From contig NZ_JANHDP010000008.1 of NCBI RefSeq assembly GCF_024494695.1, positions 1-64,000 on the forward strand: a stretch of DNA of 64,000 nt. Direction: 5' to 3'. Shown here in pieces: positions 8,741-19,271 of the stretch (positions are counted from its first letter, which is position 1; each line of letters opens with the position of its first letter). A program made the position numbers and the translations under genes. The notes under the pieces are model-generated. The model saw nothing but the letters and a program-made list of their open reading frames with translations, made no database searches and was not told the origin of the DNA. The DNA is from Natronoarchaeum rubrum. Lineage in GTDB: Archaea; Halobacteriota; Halobacteria; Halobacteriales; Natronoarchaeaceae.

Positions 8741-9442
8741 CTACTCGCGGAGATCTGCCTCCGCCAGCAGCGCCGAGATCGTCGTCGCCGGCGAGGCGTC
8801 GGGATCGATCTGGCGGGCGTACCAGCGGAGGAACTCCTCGAAGACGGCGACCCGATCGTCCGCCACGAGTCGACGCTCCGCGATGCCGTCGCCGGTGTCG
8901 ACCACGGCGTCGATGCCGAACTCTCCGGCGGTGTGTTCGAGCGCGAGCGCCCTCGCCTCGACGTCGACGTTCGGGCCCGATCGAGCGTCGGCGTCGGACC
9001 GCGTCGTCGAATCGGGCGACGAGTTGTGCTCGTCGCCGTCTTCGGGCGCTGACGCGTCCGAAGGCTCGGAGGACGCGATGCGTCCTCCGGCGTCCTCGGG
9101 AGATATCGTCGAGCGAGGGCTCGAATCACTATGTGATTCGGTGTCCCGCCGAGACGTAGTCGAGGCAGGGCTTGGAGAGCGCTGCTCTCCAGCGTCCTGC
9201 CGAGGCGACGCCGAATCGGGGGTCGCGGCATCCCGTCCCGTAGGGTCAGCGAGCGGCCCCGAATCCGCCGCCTCCGGATCGACACCGTCGTCCGAGCCGT
9301 CCTCGTTCGGTCGGATCACGTATCGGTTCTCGCCGATCTTGCGGACGGCGTCCTCCTGCTCGTCGTCGAGGCGTAGCTCCTCGGGCGTGAGCACGGACGC
9401 GTCGTCGTCCGGGTCTTTCGGATCGTCGGAGTCCTCGGGCAT
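8741..9442 (-). CDS. Acidic archaellum-cluster protein with disordered linker full of DNA palindromes
   Basis: 233 residues, function unknown. The N-terminal segment (LTPEELRLDDEQEDAVRKIG, then ENRYVIRPNE) resembles a short domain seen in haloarchaeal DUF7500-type proteins near archaellum genes; that name is recalled, not checked. The middle, about 75-165, is Ser/Pro/Asp-rich and disordered. The C-terminal 65 residues (ARALALEHTAGEFGIDAVVD onwards) look folded. Three perfect DNA inverted repeats with three-base loops sit in the linker (9067-9089, 9122-9140, 9173-9191), suggesting insertion of hairpin sequences in frame. A TATA-like TATAAT stretch about 28 bases before the ATG (9471) predicts a leaderless transcript. 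Confidence 0.75.
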   Translation of the reverse strand: MPEDSDDPKDPDDDASVLTPEELRLDDEQEDAVRKIGENRYVIRPNEDGSDDGVDPEAADSGPLADPTGRDAATPDSASPRQDAGEQRSPSPASTTSRRDTESHSDSSPRSTISPEDAGGRIASSEPSDASAPEDGDEHNSSPDSTTRSDADARSGPNVDVEARALALEHTAGEFGIDAVVDTGDGIAERRLVADDRVAVFEEFLRWYARQIDPDASPATTISALLAEADLRE

Positions 9443-9559
9443 GAGTTGTCGGATACGAAGGGAGACGCATTATAGTTTGGCCGGCGCATCAACCCCCAGC
9501 ACGCAGGCGAACGCATATTACGCGGGCCTGCATACGACGTTCCAGCGAGGCAACGTATC

Positions 9560-11131
9560 GTGACGCCGACCACATCCCGACCGCCGCACCACTCCGGCCC
9601 GACCGCGAGCAGCGACGGGTCCCGGAACTACGATCCCCGCAAGGATCCGAAGGTGATCGGGATCGCCGTCATCGTGTTCGGGACGCTCGCGATCGCGATC
9701 GCGGGCGTTGGCTCGACGCCGATCGTCGGCGGCGACGGCGGCGGCGGAACGGTGTTCCCGTTCCAGGACGTCGAGGACGACGCGCTCGAGGAGGTCCGCA
9801 TCTCGATGGCGGCGAACCGGACGACGCTCCGTCCCGGCGAGTCGGTCCGGTTCACGGCGACCTACGAGAACGGGACGCCGGCGTCCGGCGCGTCGATCGC
9901 GGTGGACGGAACGAAACACTCGGTCGACGACCGGGGCCGAGCGACGGTGACGTTCGAGGCGGGGGGCAGCTACACCGCGACGGCGAGCAAATCCAACACT
10001 GAAGCGGTCCGGTACGTCGCCGACGGGACGATCATCTCCGTCGAGCGCTACGAGATCGCGCTCGCGGTGACGGCCAACAGGACGACGGTCACGGCGGGCG
10101 ACGACGTCGCGTTCACCGTCCGCCGGGCCGACACCGGCGACGCCGTGAGCGCCACGGTGTCCGTCGCGGACGAATCGTACGCGACCGACGATCGGGGGCG
10201 CGCGGTCGCCAGCATCCCGCGGGCGGACAGCTTCGACGTGACCGCGAGCCGCAAACAGACGGCCACGCAACGGTACGTCTCGGACACCGTGACCGTCAGG
10301 GCGTCACCCCGACGGGTGCGACTCGCCCTCTCCAGGAACAGGTCCGCCGTGCGGCCCGGGGAGACGGTAGCGTTGACGCTGTTCCGGACCGACACGGGCG
10401 AGACGGTCGAGGGGACCGTGACCGTCGACGACCGGACGACGCGCACGGTCGGCGGAACGGTGACGGTGAGCCGCGACCGCGCGGGCAGCTACGACCTCCG
10501 GGCGACGAGGACCGACACCAACAGCGAGACGTTCGTGGCGGTCGAGGAGACGCTGGAGGTCAGCCGGTACGCGGCGCCGGTGTCGCTGTCGGCCAACCGG
10601 ACGGACGTCGAACCGGGCGATGCCGTCCGTTTTAGCGCCGAACGGGCCGACACCGGCGCGCCGCTGACCGGACAGCTGACGGTCGGCAATCGGACGCTCT
10701 GGCTCGATCGACAGGGAGAGGCGACCGTTCGATTCACCGAGGCCGGCGAGGTGCCGGTCGTCGCGAGGCGCGCGAACACGTCCACGCACTGGTTCCCCGC
10801 CGACGAGTTGACCGTCTCGGTCAGGGACACGTCCTACCGGGTCCGGAACGTCGAGTCGCCGGACGCCGCCGACCGGAACGCGAACGCGACGATTCGGGCG
10901 GCCGTCAAGAACGTCGGCAGCGACATGGGGACCGCCCGAGTCACCTATCGGTTCGACGGGGCGGTCGTCGCAACGGACTCCGTCGCCCTCGGCCCCGGCC
11001 AGTCCGAGACGGTCAGGTTTGACGTCCCGACAGACGCGGAACCGGGCATCTATCGGCAGGTGATCGCGGTGCGCGACCACTCGGCCAGGAGCGATATCGA
11101 GATTCGGCCGGCGGGCGGGAACGACGAGTAG
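9560..11131 (+). CDS. Membrane-anchored surface protein with four Ig-like repeats and a CARDB domain
   Basis: 523 residues, GTG start. A short cytoplasmic head, one membrane helix (VIGIAVIVFGTLAIAIAGVG, about 34-53), then four tandem beta-sandwich repeats of about 90 residues, each opening with a variant of 'L(S/T)ANRT.V.PGD.V.F....ADTG', at about 80, 170, 255 and 345. The last 85 residues form a CARDB-like domain (IRAAVKNVGSDMGTARVTYR and VALGPGQSETVRFDV). Orientation is N-in with a long rigid outer rod. It is divergent from the archaellum cluster; a role as cell-wall or archaellum-linked adhesin or spacer is inferred from position only. Repeats are diverged in DNA, so they are old. Confidence 0.8.
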   Translation: MTPTTSRPPHHSGPTASSDGSRNYDPRKDPKVIGIAVIVFGTLAIAIAGVGSTPIVGGDGGGGTVFPFQDVEDDALEEVRISMAANRTTLRPGESVRFTATYENGTPASGASIAVDGTKHSVDDRGRATVTFEAGGSYTATASKSNTEAVRYVADGTIISVERYEIALAVTANRTTVTAGDDVAFTVRRADTGDAVSATVSVADESYATDDRGRAVASIPRADSFDVTASRKQTATQRYVSDTVTVRASPRRVRLALSRNRSAVRPGETVALTLFRTDTGETVEGTVTVDDRTTRTVGGTVTVSRDRAGSYDLRATRTDTNSETFVAVEETLEVSRYAAPVSLSANRTDVEPGDAVRFSAERADTGAPLTGQLTVGNRTLWLDRQGEATVRFTEAGEVPVVARRANTSTHWFPADELTVSVRDTSYRVRNVESPDAADRNANATIRAAVKNVGSDMGTARVTYRFDGAVVATDSVALGPGQSETVRFDVPTDAEPGIYRQVIAVRDHSARSDIEIRPAGGNDE

Positions 11132-11365
11132 CACGGGCGACCGCGACGCTCTGGGACCACCCATCGACTTAGACGGCACCAAACAGTCGGCACACAGCAC
11201 CGGCTGGCACCACCTCGCGGTCCGGATCTATTGCGGTTGCGTATCGCGTAGTTACCATCTCATACCGTATTTTAAAACTTTTACTTGCCTCTGAATCGCT
11301 CGTGAAACGTCGATAATGCGGTTTGTACCAGTGAAACCAGCCGAAATAAAAGAAACGCTGTCACC

Positions 11366-11384
11366 CCTATAAGGGGGTGGCACC
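11366..11384 (+). promoter_or_regulatory. Inverted repeat over a TATA-like box
   Basis: CACCCC and GGGGTG flank the six bases TATAAG, so the likely TATA box of the small membrane-protein gene at 11418 lies in the loop of a palindrome. This geometry is expected of an operator whose bound repressor blocks the TATA factor. An additional AT-rich stretch (TATTTTAAAACTTTTA) at about 11269-11284 belongs to the same 286-base intergenic region. Confidence 0.45.
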
Positions 11385-11417
11385 TGTCTGTGGGAGTAGG
11401 CGCCCCAGAGGAAATCC

Positions 11418-11693
11418 ATGTCCAGTCCCTCCACGTACAACGACCAAGGAACGATCGCCGCCGAAGCGACCGACAGACAATCGCTCAGCGAGCAGGTCTA
11501 CGACCGGCTCGCGGGAACGGTCATGACGCCGGTCCGGATGCTCGGATTCTGGACGGCCGTCGCCCTCCCGTTCCTCCACGTCCCGCTGCTCGCGACGGGA
11601 CTGAACGGCAGCGAAGAGACGATGACGTTCGTCGCGCTGCTGGCGCTGAATCTCGTCGCGCTGTACGTCGGCTACCCCCACCGACAGCACTGA
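11418..11693 (+). CDS. Small haloarchaeal membrane protein
   Basis: 91 residues, not recognised. A polar N-terminal third (SLSEQVYDRLAGTVMTPVRM) precedes two membrane helices (LGFWTAVALPFLHVPLLATG and MTFVALLALNLVALYVGYP). It stands alone on the plus strand with its own promoter region containing the palindrome at 11366. The reading frame has the acidic, GC-rich third-position pattern of the neighbours, so it is judged real. Confidence 0.7.
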   Translation: MSSPSTYNDQGTIAAEATDRQSLSEQVYDRLAGTVMTPVRMLGFWTAVALPFLHVPLLATGLNGSEETMTFVALLALNLVALYVGYPHRQH

Positions 11694-11778
11694 CCACGTC
11701 GGGACGCCGGTCTCCGCTCCCGCCCGCCCACACTCTCGCTGACGTTTTCATTGTACCGACCAACGAACGCCGTAGCTG

Positions 11779-12678
11779 CTACGACAGCTCCGCAGCGATC
11801 GCGCGGCGCTTGACGAGCGCGAATCCCGCGACGATCGCGACGAATCCGACGGCGGTACCCGCGTCGATCACTTCGTCCAGCAGCGCCCAGCCGACCACTG
11901 CGGCGAACGCCGGCGCGACGTACGACACCAGATTGATCTCGACGGCACCCAGACGGTCCAGCAGCTCGAAGTACGCGAGAAAGCCGAGCGCGCTGGCGAC
12001 GACCGACAGGTAGCCGAGCGCGAGCAGCGCCTCGACGGTCCAGGTCACGTCGGCGATCGATTCGCCGGGGAGCAGGAAGCTGACGGCGTGCATGATCGCC
12101 GCGCCGCCGAGCATCGACCACGCCTCCATCGTCTCGATCGGGAGCGACGCCGCGACGCGCTCGGAGAGTACGCTTCCCAGCGCGAACGACGCGGCCGCCG
12201 CGAACACCAGCCCGACGGCGATGACGTCGGTCGAAAGCACCGCGCCGGGCTCGGGGCGAGCGACGACGACCACGCCGATAAAGCCCAGCGCCAGTCCGAT
12301 CCCGCCGATCGCGGAGAGCGACTGGTCGGGCAACAGCAGCCGCGCGAACCCGGTCGTGAGAACGGGCGAGAGGCTGACGACGACCGCGGCGGTCGCGCTG
12401 GTGACGCGCTGCTCGCCGACGAACAGGAACGCGTGGTACGCCGCGATCAGCAGGACGGAGCCGATCAACACCTGGTGCCACTGGCCGGCCGTCCGCGGAC
12501 GCCACTGCTCGACCGAGACGGCGGCGTACGCGAGCATCAGGACGCCGGCGACGTCGTAGCGGAGCGCGGCGAACAGCACGGGCGGGATGTACGCCAGTCC
12601 GGCCTTGATCGCGACGAACGCGGACCCCCACACGGCCGCCAGCGCGACGAACAACACGGCGTTACGTCTGGCACTCAC
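11779..12678 (-). CDS. EamA/DMT-family transporter
   Basis: 299 residues with about ten membrane helices in two repeated EamA halves, the drug/metabolite transporter superfamily (RhaT/YdcZ type). The first half begins AVLFVALAAVWGSAFVAIKA, the usual EamA signature with a conserved Gly-Ser and Lys in helix 1; the second half includes PIETMEAWSMLGGAAIMHAV. Substrate cannot be predicted; such proteins export amino acids, nucleosides or other small metabolites. GTG at 12678 (VSARRNAV) is preferred to TTG/GTG codons 6-9 residues earlier because the usual haloarchaeal distance to an AT-richer stretch near 12710 fits. Confidence 0.85.
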   Translation of the reverse strand: MSARRNAVLFVALAAVWGSAFVAIKAGLAYIPPVLFAALRYDVAGVLMLAYAAVSVEQWRPRTAGQWHQVLIGSVLLIAAYHAFLFVGEQRVTSATAAVVVSLSPVLTTGFARLLLPDQSLSAIGGIGLALGFIGVVVVARPEPGAVLSTDVIAVGLVFAAAASFALGSVLSERVAASLPIETMEAWSMLGGAAIMHAVSFLLPGESIADVTWTVEALLALGYLSVVASALGFLAYFELLDRLGAVEINLVSYVAPAFAAVVGWALLDEVIDAGTAVGFVAIVAGFALVKRRAIAAELS

Positions 12679-12876
12679 GGCACCCTGTCGACGGGCGGCC
12701 ACCAACGTCCTTTCGAATCGGAACCAGCGGCTGCGTCGTCGATCGACGGCGTCGAACTGACGACCACGGCCGCTGTGGCGGGCTCAACCGGGGAGCCGAA
12801 CGATCGGGCCGCGAACGTCGGAAAATCGACCGATGGCGGCCGCAGATTTAAGTTCACCTGTCCTCTACTCGCTCAC

Positions 12877-13503
12877 ATGGCCGCTCACGGCCGGTCCGGC
12901 TTGCGGGACCTGTTCGACGAGTCGCCCACGCCGCACATCGCTCATCCTCCCGAAACGCACCATCGGGACTACTACGTCGCGACGGACGGCTCCTTCCGAT
13001 CCGACGACGCCGGCGGGCTCGGTGCCGTCATCGAAACGCGGGACGGACGGCGCGTCGCGCGCCTCTCCGTTCCCGCCATCGTCTCCGACAACAACGTCGC
13101 GGAGTATCTGGCGCTGCATCTCGGCCTCGACGTGTTGGCAGCTCGGGCGCCAGCTGACGCGCGCGTCGGCGTCCTCGTCGATCACGATGACCTCGCGGAG
13201 AACGTCAACGCCGCCGTGCTCGCGGGGCGTCACCCCGACGGCAAGCCGCCACACCCGCTCCGGACGCCGCCGGGCGTCGCCAACCATTGGCGCGGCGTCC
13301 GCGCCCGGCTCTCGGGGTTCGAGGCGGTGCGGGCCGCTCGCATTCGCAGCGAACAGAATCCGGCCCATCCGCTGGCGAACGCTCCGGACCAGTACGCCCA
13401 CGTCAACCGCGAGCCGGAGCGGTGCGTGCTGCCCGGCACGAACGAAAGCAGCGCGCAGCAGTACCCGCCGCCGTCGCGCGCGGATCGACACGCGAGCGAC
13501 TAG
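12877..13503 (+). CDS. rnhA: RNase HI-family protein
   Basis: 208 residues. The RNase H fold starts with YYVATDGSFR (catalytic Asp near residue 33), continues GGLGAVIETRDGRRVARL, contains DNNVAEYLALHLGLDVL (catalytic Glu near 67) and VGVLVDHDDLAENV (third acidic residue). This is the haloarchaeal branch that removes RNA from RNA-DNA hybrids; the C-terminal 80 residues are family-specific with a His/Pro-rich loop (DGKPPHPLRTPPGVANHW). A TATA-like TTTAAG 28-31 bases before the ATG predicts a leaderless message. Convergent with the malic enzyme gene. Confidence 0.85.
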   Translation: MAAHGRSGLRDLFDESPTPHIAHPPETHHRDYYVATDGSFRSDDAGGLGAVIETRDGRRVARLSVPAIVSDNNVAEYLALHLGLDVLAARAPADARVGVLVDHDDLAENVNAAVLAGRHPDGKPPHPLRTPPGVANHWRGVRARLSGFEAVRAARIRSEQNPAHPLANAPDQYAHVNREPERCVLPGTNESSAQQYPPPSRADRHASD

Positions 13504-13597
13504 ACGCGACCTTTTTCTCCCTCGGGTTCGCTCGCTCCGCTCGTCTACCAACGTCCTCGTTCGGTGCACTCGCGAGGACTCCGTTCGATCCGAGTGA

Positions 13598-13616
13598 ACG
13601 GCGGCTTCACCGCCGT
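13598..13616. terminator. Hairpin between convergent genes
   Basis: ACGGCGG and CCGCCGT pair around a five-base loop between the ends of the RNase HI gene and the malic enzyme gene. There is no adjacent T-run, so terminator function is only suggested by position. The surrounding 13504-13633 stretch also contains CGCTCGCTCCGCTCG-type repeats like those at 62.3-62.9 kb. Confidence 0.35.
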
Positions 13617-13633
13617 ACGCTTTGACCGATTGA

Positions 13634-15886
<2,253 letters not shown>

Positions 15887-15980
15887 GAGAGAGAACGTCA
15901 CGTCGGATGGATAAAAACACCACCGACCGCACCATTCGACGACCGTCGAACTCTCGCCCCCGCGATGCCCCGCCGGCGAG

Positions 15981-17060
15981 CTACTCGGACTGCAGGATCG
16001 CCGGCCGCTCGATCTCGACGTCGTAGTCCGGCGCCGTCGCCGACTGAGTGGGCCAGTCGTCGGTGGTCGTCAACGCCTCGAAGCCGTCCTCGGTGACCAG
16101 TACCGTGTCCTCGCTTTTGGCGCCCTGTACGGTCGGATTCCAGGCGTAGGCCATCGGCAGGTGGACGGACGCGTCGTTGTCCGGCGTCGCGATCCACTCG
16201 CGTCCGTCGAACCCGGCCGCGCCGCCCTGATGGTGGTGCTGCCACTCGCCCTCGTGGCCGACTGCCGCGTAGGCGTCCTGAACGGCCGCGAACACGTCGC
16301 CCGCGGTACCGCCGCTCTCGCCGACAGCCTGCGTCGCCGCCAGCGCCTGCACTTCGACGGCCGTCGCGGCGTCGTGGCGCTCCTCGAGCCACTCGGGCGC
16401 GTCGAACGCGACGGTGCGGGTCACGGAGGCGTGCAGGCCGGCCTTCTCGGCGGTGACCGACAGCAGCGCGTAGTCGCCCAGTTCCACAGGTTGAGGCGTG
16501 TAGTGGCGGTACTGCTGGGCGCGCTCGGAACCGCCGACCAGCGCGACCGGCGATTCGATGCCGCGGGCCGACAGCGCGACCCGGAGCGCGGCGGCGGTCT
16601 CCCGCTCGGTGTCGCCGGGGCGGAGTTCGCGCGCGACCGACTCGACGGCGGCAGCGGTCTCGCGCCCGAGCGTCCGGTAGGCCTCGATGTCGGACTCGGT
16701 AAGTGGTTGGCGAAGCTCCTGCCCGTCGACGGCGTCGAAGCCGGGCACGTCGAAGTCCGCGGCGGCGGGTTCGGCGGCCCGCTCGGCGACGGCGGCGGCC
16801 AGCCCGTCGGCGTGCCAGTCGAACGTCTCGACGGCGACGCCGTCAGCCAATTCCTCGTCGCGCAGACGGGGCGCTTCGATGTTGTCGGTGACGACGGTCA
16901 GTTCCGTGCCGTCGTAGCCCGCCGCGGCGACGCCGACGTCGCCCGCGCGGTCGACGACGTTGTTGCCGCCGGTGAGCCACGCGAACCCGTTCGGGCGCGC
17001 GAACCACACCGACTCCAGATCGTGCTCGTCGAGGTACGCGTCGAGACGTGCTTCTCGCAT
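15981..17060 (-). CDS. M24 (pita-bread fold) protein lacking most metal ligands
   Basis: 359 residues with the two-domain plan of Xaa-Pro dipeptidases: an N-terminal creatinase-type domain (MREARLDAYLDEHDLESVWF) and a C-terminal pita-bread domain. Typical M24 enzymes hold two metals with Asp, Asp, His, Glu, Glu. Here the first Asp region reads ALLSVTAEKAG, the second reads LHASVTRT (TRT kept, Asp lost), the first Glu region reads AWNPTVQG, and only the last Glu (KSEDTVLVTEDG) and a His cluster (EWQHHHQGG) remain. Metal-dependent peptidase activity is therefore doubtful; a creatinase-like metal-free hydrolase or a binding protein is possible. ATG 17060 starts the conserved N-terminal helix. 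Confidence 0.8.
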   Translation of the reverse strand: MREARLDAYLDEHDLESVWFARPNGFAWLTGGNNVVDRAGDVGVAAAGYDGTELTVVTDNIEAPRLRDEELADGVAVETFDWHADGLAAAVAERAAEPAAADFDVPGFDAVDGQELRQPLTESDIEAYRTLGRETAAAVESVARELRPGDTERETAAALRVALSARGIESPVALVGGSERAQQYRHYTPQPVELGDYALLSVTAEKAGLHASVTRTVAFDAPEWLEERHDAATAVEVQALAATQAVGESGGTAGDVFAAVQDAYAAVGHEGEWQHHHQGGAAGFDGREWIATPDNDASVHLPMAYAWNPTVQGAKSEDTVLVTEDGFEALTTTDDWPTQSATAPDYDVEIERPAILQSE

Positions 17061-17227
17061 ACTCCTTGCCACCCCGACGAGCGTCTTCAACGCACCGGAC
17101 CTCGACGGAACGAGTCGACCGACCGACACTCGTCGAGAGCGGAGCCACCTCGCCGCCGATCCCCCGTTCGACGGTTCGGTGCGGTTTGGTCAGAGCTAAG
17201 TGATCGAGGCCCCGAGAATCGTCTAGT

Positions 17228-18079
17228 ATGGCGTCCGCTGCATCCGACTCCGGCGACGGTTGGGGGGTGTCGTTCCACCAGTTCGCGGCGGCGACGACCG
17301 CCCTGACGTTCGGGCTCTTACTGCTGGGCATCTACACCGCGGTCGCGGGCGCGGGGCTGACCTGCGCCGGCCGGTGGCCCTTCTGCGACGGCTACCTGGG
17401 GCTGTTCCCGGCCAACTGGCCGAGCTTCATCGAGTGGTTCCACCGGTTCGTGGCGATGATCGTCGGCTTCCTCGTGCTCGGACAGACCGTCGCGGCGTGG
17501 CGCCAGGAGCACCCGAAAGCGGTTCGCTGGGCGACGACGGGAGCGCTGGCTCTGCTTCCGACCCAGATCATCCTCGGCGGGCTGACGGTGCTCGAGTATC
17601 AGGTCGTGATCCTCACCGCGCACTTCCTGTTCGGCGTCGCCATCTTCGCGCTGCTGGTCGTCGCGACCGCCATCTCGCTCCGGCCTCACCTTTCGACCCC
17701 GCGGCGATCCGCCGCGCTGGCGTCGCTCGCGCTCGTCCCGATCGTCGTCGTCGCGACGCCGTTCGTCCTGCTCTCCGGGTCGCTCCCGGTCCACATCGGC
17801 TACTACGCGGTCGGACTGGCGGCCTTTGCCGTGCTGCTCGCGCTGGGGATCTGGACCGATCGCGCCGGCGACTCGCGGCGCGTCTCGATGACGGCGTTCG
17901 GCGCCGCGGCGCTGCTCGCCGCCCTGTTGCTTCAGGGTCGGCTCGTGCTCGACGCCTCGGACCAGCCCCGACTCGCGCTCGCTGGCGGGCTGATCGGCGG
18001 CCTCGCGCTGGCGGCCGCCTGGTGGACGCTGCAGGACGCCGCCGACGGGCTGGTGCCCGCGCTCTCCCGGTCGACCTGA
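17228..18079 (+). CDS. ctaA: Heme A synthase-like membrane protein (COX15/CtaA family)
   Basis: 283 residues with about eight membrane helices. The family oxidises heme O to heme A for cytochrome oxidase. Visible hallmarks are the paired Cys in the first outer loop (GLTCAGRWPFCDGYLG, about 40-55), WFHRFVAMIVG with a heme-ligand His near 70, and a second His in ILTAHFLFGV near 128. The gene starts ATG at 17228 with a CTAAGTG box about 29 bases upstream, implying a leaderless message. No cytochrome oxidase genes are in the window. Confidence 0.85.
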   Translation: MASAASDSGDGWGVSFHQFAAATTALTFGLLLLGIYTAVAGAGLTCAGRWPFCDGYLGLFPANWPSFIEWFHRFVAMIVGFLVLGQTVAAWRQEHPKAVRWATTGALALLPTQIILGGLTVLEYQVVILTAHFLFGVAIFALLVVATAISLRPHLSTPRRSAALASLALVPIVVVATPFVLLSGSLPVHIGYYAVGLAAFAVLLALGIWTDRAGDSRRVSMTAFGAAALLAALLLQGRLVLDASDQPRLALAGGLIGGLALAAAWWTLQDAADGLVPALSRST

Positions 18080-18162
18080 TCGGGACCGGCCGGACCGACT
18101 AGAGCGCGGACGCCGATTTCTCGCCAAGCTAAGTGACACCGGTGCAAAACGGCCGGTATCGG

Positions 18163-18819
18163 ATGTACGACTCGGTGCTTTTCGACAACGACGGCGTGTT
18201 GACGTATCTGACGGAGCTCGCAGTGCTCGAACGGGCCATCGAGACGACGTTCGCCGAGTTCGGCGTCGCCGACCCACCGAGGGAGGACGTCGAGGCGCTC
18301 CACCACCTCACGATCGACGACCTCGAAACGGTCTGTGACGCCTACGGCGTCGACCCGGCGGCGTTCTGGCGGCGGCGCGAACGCAACGCCGCCACGCTCC
18401 AGCAGGCCGAGATCCGGGCTGGCCGCAAGCCGACGTTCGAGGATGTCGACGCCCTCGACGCGCTCGACGTCCCGGTGGGCGTCGTCAGCAACAACCAGGC
18501 CGTGACCGTCGCGTACGTCGTCGACTACTACGACCTCGACGCCGAGGTCTGCATCGGTCGGCCGCCAACCCTCGACGGGCTCCGCCGCAAGAAGCCCGAA
18601 CCGGACATGATCGAAACTGCTCGCGATCGCATGAGCGTCGAGAACCCGCTGTACGTCGGCGACAGCCCGACCGACGTGGTCGCCGCCGAGCGCGCTGGCA
18701 TCGATTCGGCGTTCGTCCGGCGCTCGCACTGCCGGGACGCCGAGCTGTCGACGCCGGCAACTCACGAAATCGAGGATCTGTGGGCGCTGCCGGAACTGGT
18801 CGAAAAGCGGGCGGAGTGA
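18163..18819 (+). CDS. HAD-superfamily hydrolase
   Basis: 218 residues. Phosphatase motifs are complete: motif I VLFDNDGVLT (nucleophile Asp and general acid Asp), motif II VVSNN, motif III Lys in RRKKPEPDM, motif IV GDSPTDVVAAERAG. The helical cap domain lies between motifs I and II (residues 17-95), as in phosphoglycolate phosphatase-like C1-cap enzymes. Substrate unknown. ATG at 18163 (MYDSVLFDNDG) is preferred to GTG 18133, because residues before it are not family-like and a CTAAGTG promoter-like box sits at 18129-18135. Confidence 0.88.
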   Translation: MYDSVLFDNDGVLTYLTELAVLERAIETTFAEFGVADPPREDVEALHHLTIDDLETVCDAYGVDPAAFWRRRERNAATLQQAEIRAGRKPTFEDVDALDALDVPVGVVSNNQAVTVAYVVDYYDLDAEVCIGRPPTLDGLRRKKPEPDMIETARDRMSVENPLYVGDSPTDVVAAERAGIDSAFVRRSHCRDAELSTPATHEIEDLWALPELVEKRAE

Positions 18820-18840
18820 GGATCGGCTCGAAAGAAGCGG

Positions 18841-19197
18841 TCAGAACAGCCAGGTGTAGATGCCGATGAAGACGGTCACGGCGATCGAGACGAATAAAAA
18901 TAGCACGACGAAGAGCGGGTTCGTCAGCGCGTCCAGCGGGTTGTCGCCGTCCTTCTCCGCGCTGATCACCATCGCGCGCATGACGGCGAACACGGCGCCG
19001 ATCATGATCACGAGCAACAGCGCCGTGATCGCGATGGCCGCCTGGAAGCGACTGACGTTCAGTTGCAGTCCGATCATGCTGAAGATGCCGCCGGTCAGCA
19101 GCGCGCCGAAGATCGATACCGCGGCGAGCTGCTCGGGCGTCATGTCTGAGATTTGAACCGAGAAGTCTCCCGTCTCGTCCTCTGATGCTTGTGCCAT
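18841..19197 (-). CDS. Small three-helix membrane protein
   Basis: 118 residues, function unknown. Acidic N-terminus (QASEDETGDFSVQISDMTPE) then three membrane helices (about 32-50, 55-75 and 95-117), with a short charged loop containing SAEKDGDNPLDALTNP. ATG at 19197 is favoured: a TATTATAATATT stretch at 19226-19239 gives a promoter at the right distance. It is the third gene of a small membrane-protein group reading leftward from 20216. Confidence 0.72.
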   Translation of the reverse strand: MAQASEDETGDFSVQISDMTPEQLAAVSIFGALLTGGIFSMIGLQLNVSRFQAAIAITALLLVIMIGAVFAVMRAMVISAEKDGDNPLDALTNPLFVVLFLFVSIAVTVFIGIYTWLF

Positions 19198-19271
19198 CGG
19201 TCGGTTGTCGGACACAGGCGGTAGAATATTATAATATTACCGATCGGACCGGTCTCGGAGGCGAGAGGTCC

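Noticed and set aside
12088..12876. Upstream extension of the RNase HI frame
   Set aside because: It overlaps the EamA transporter antisense; the TATA-like box and ATG at 12877 define the real start.
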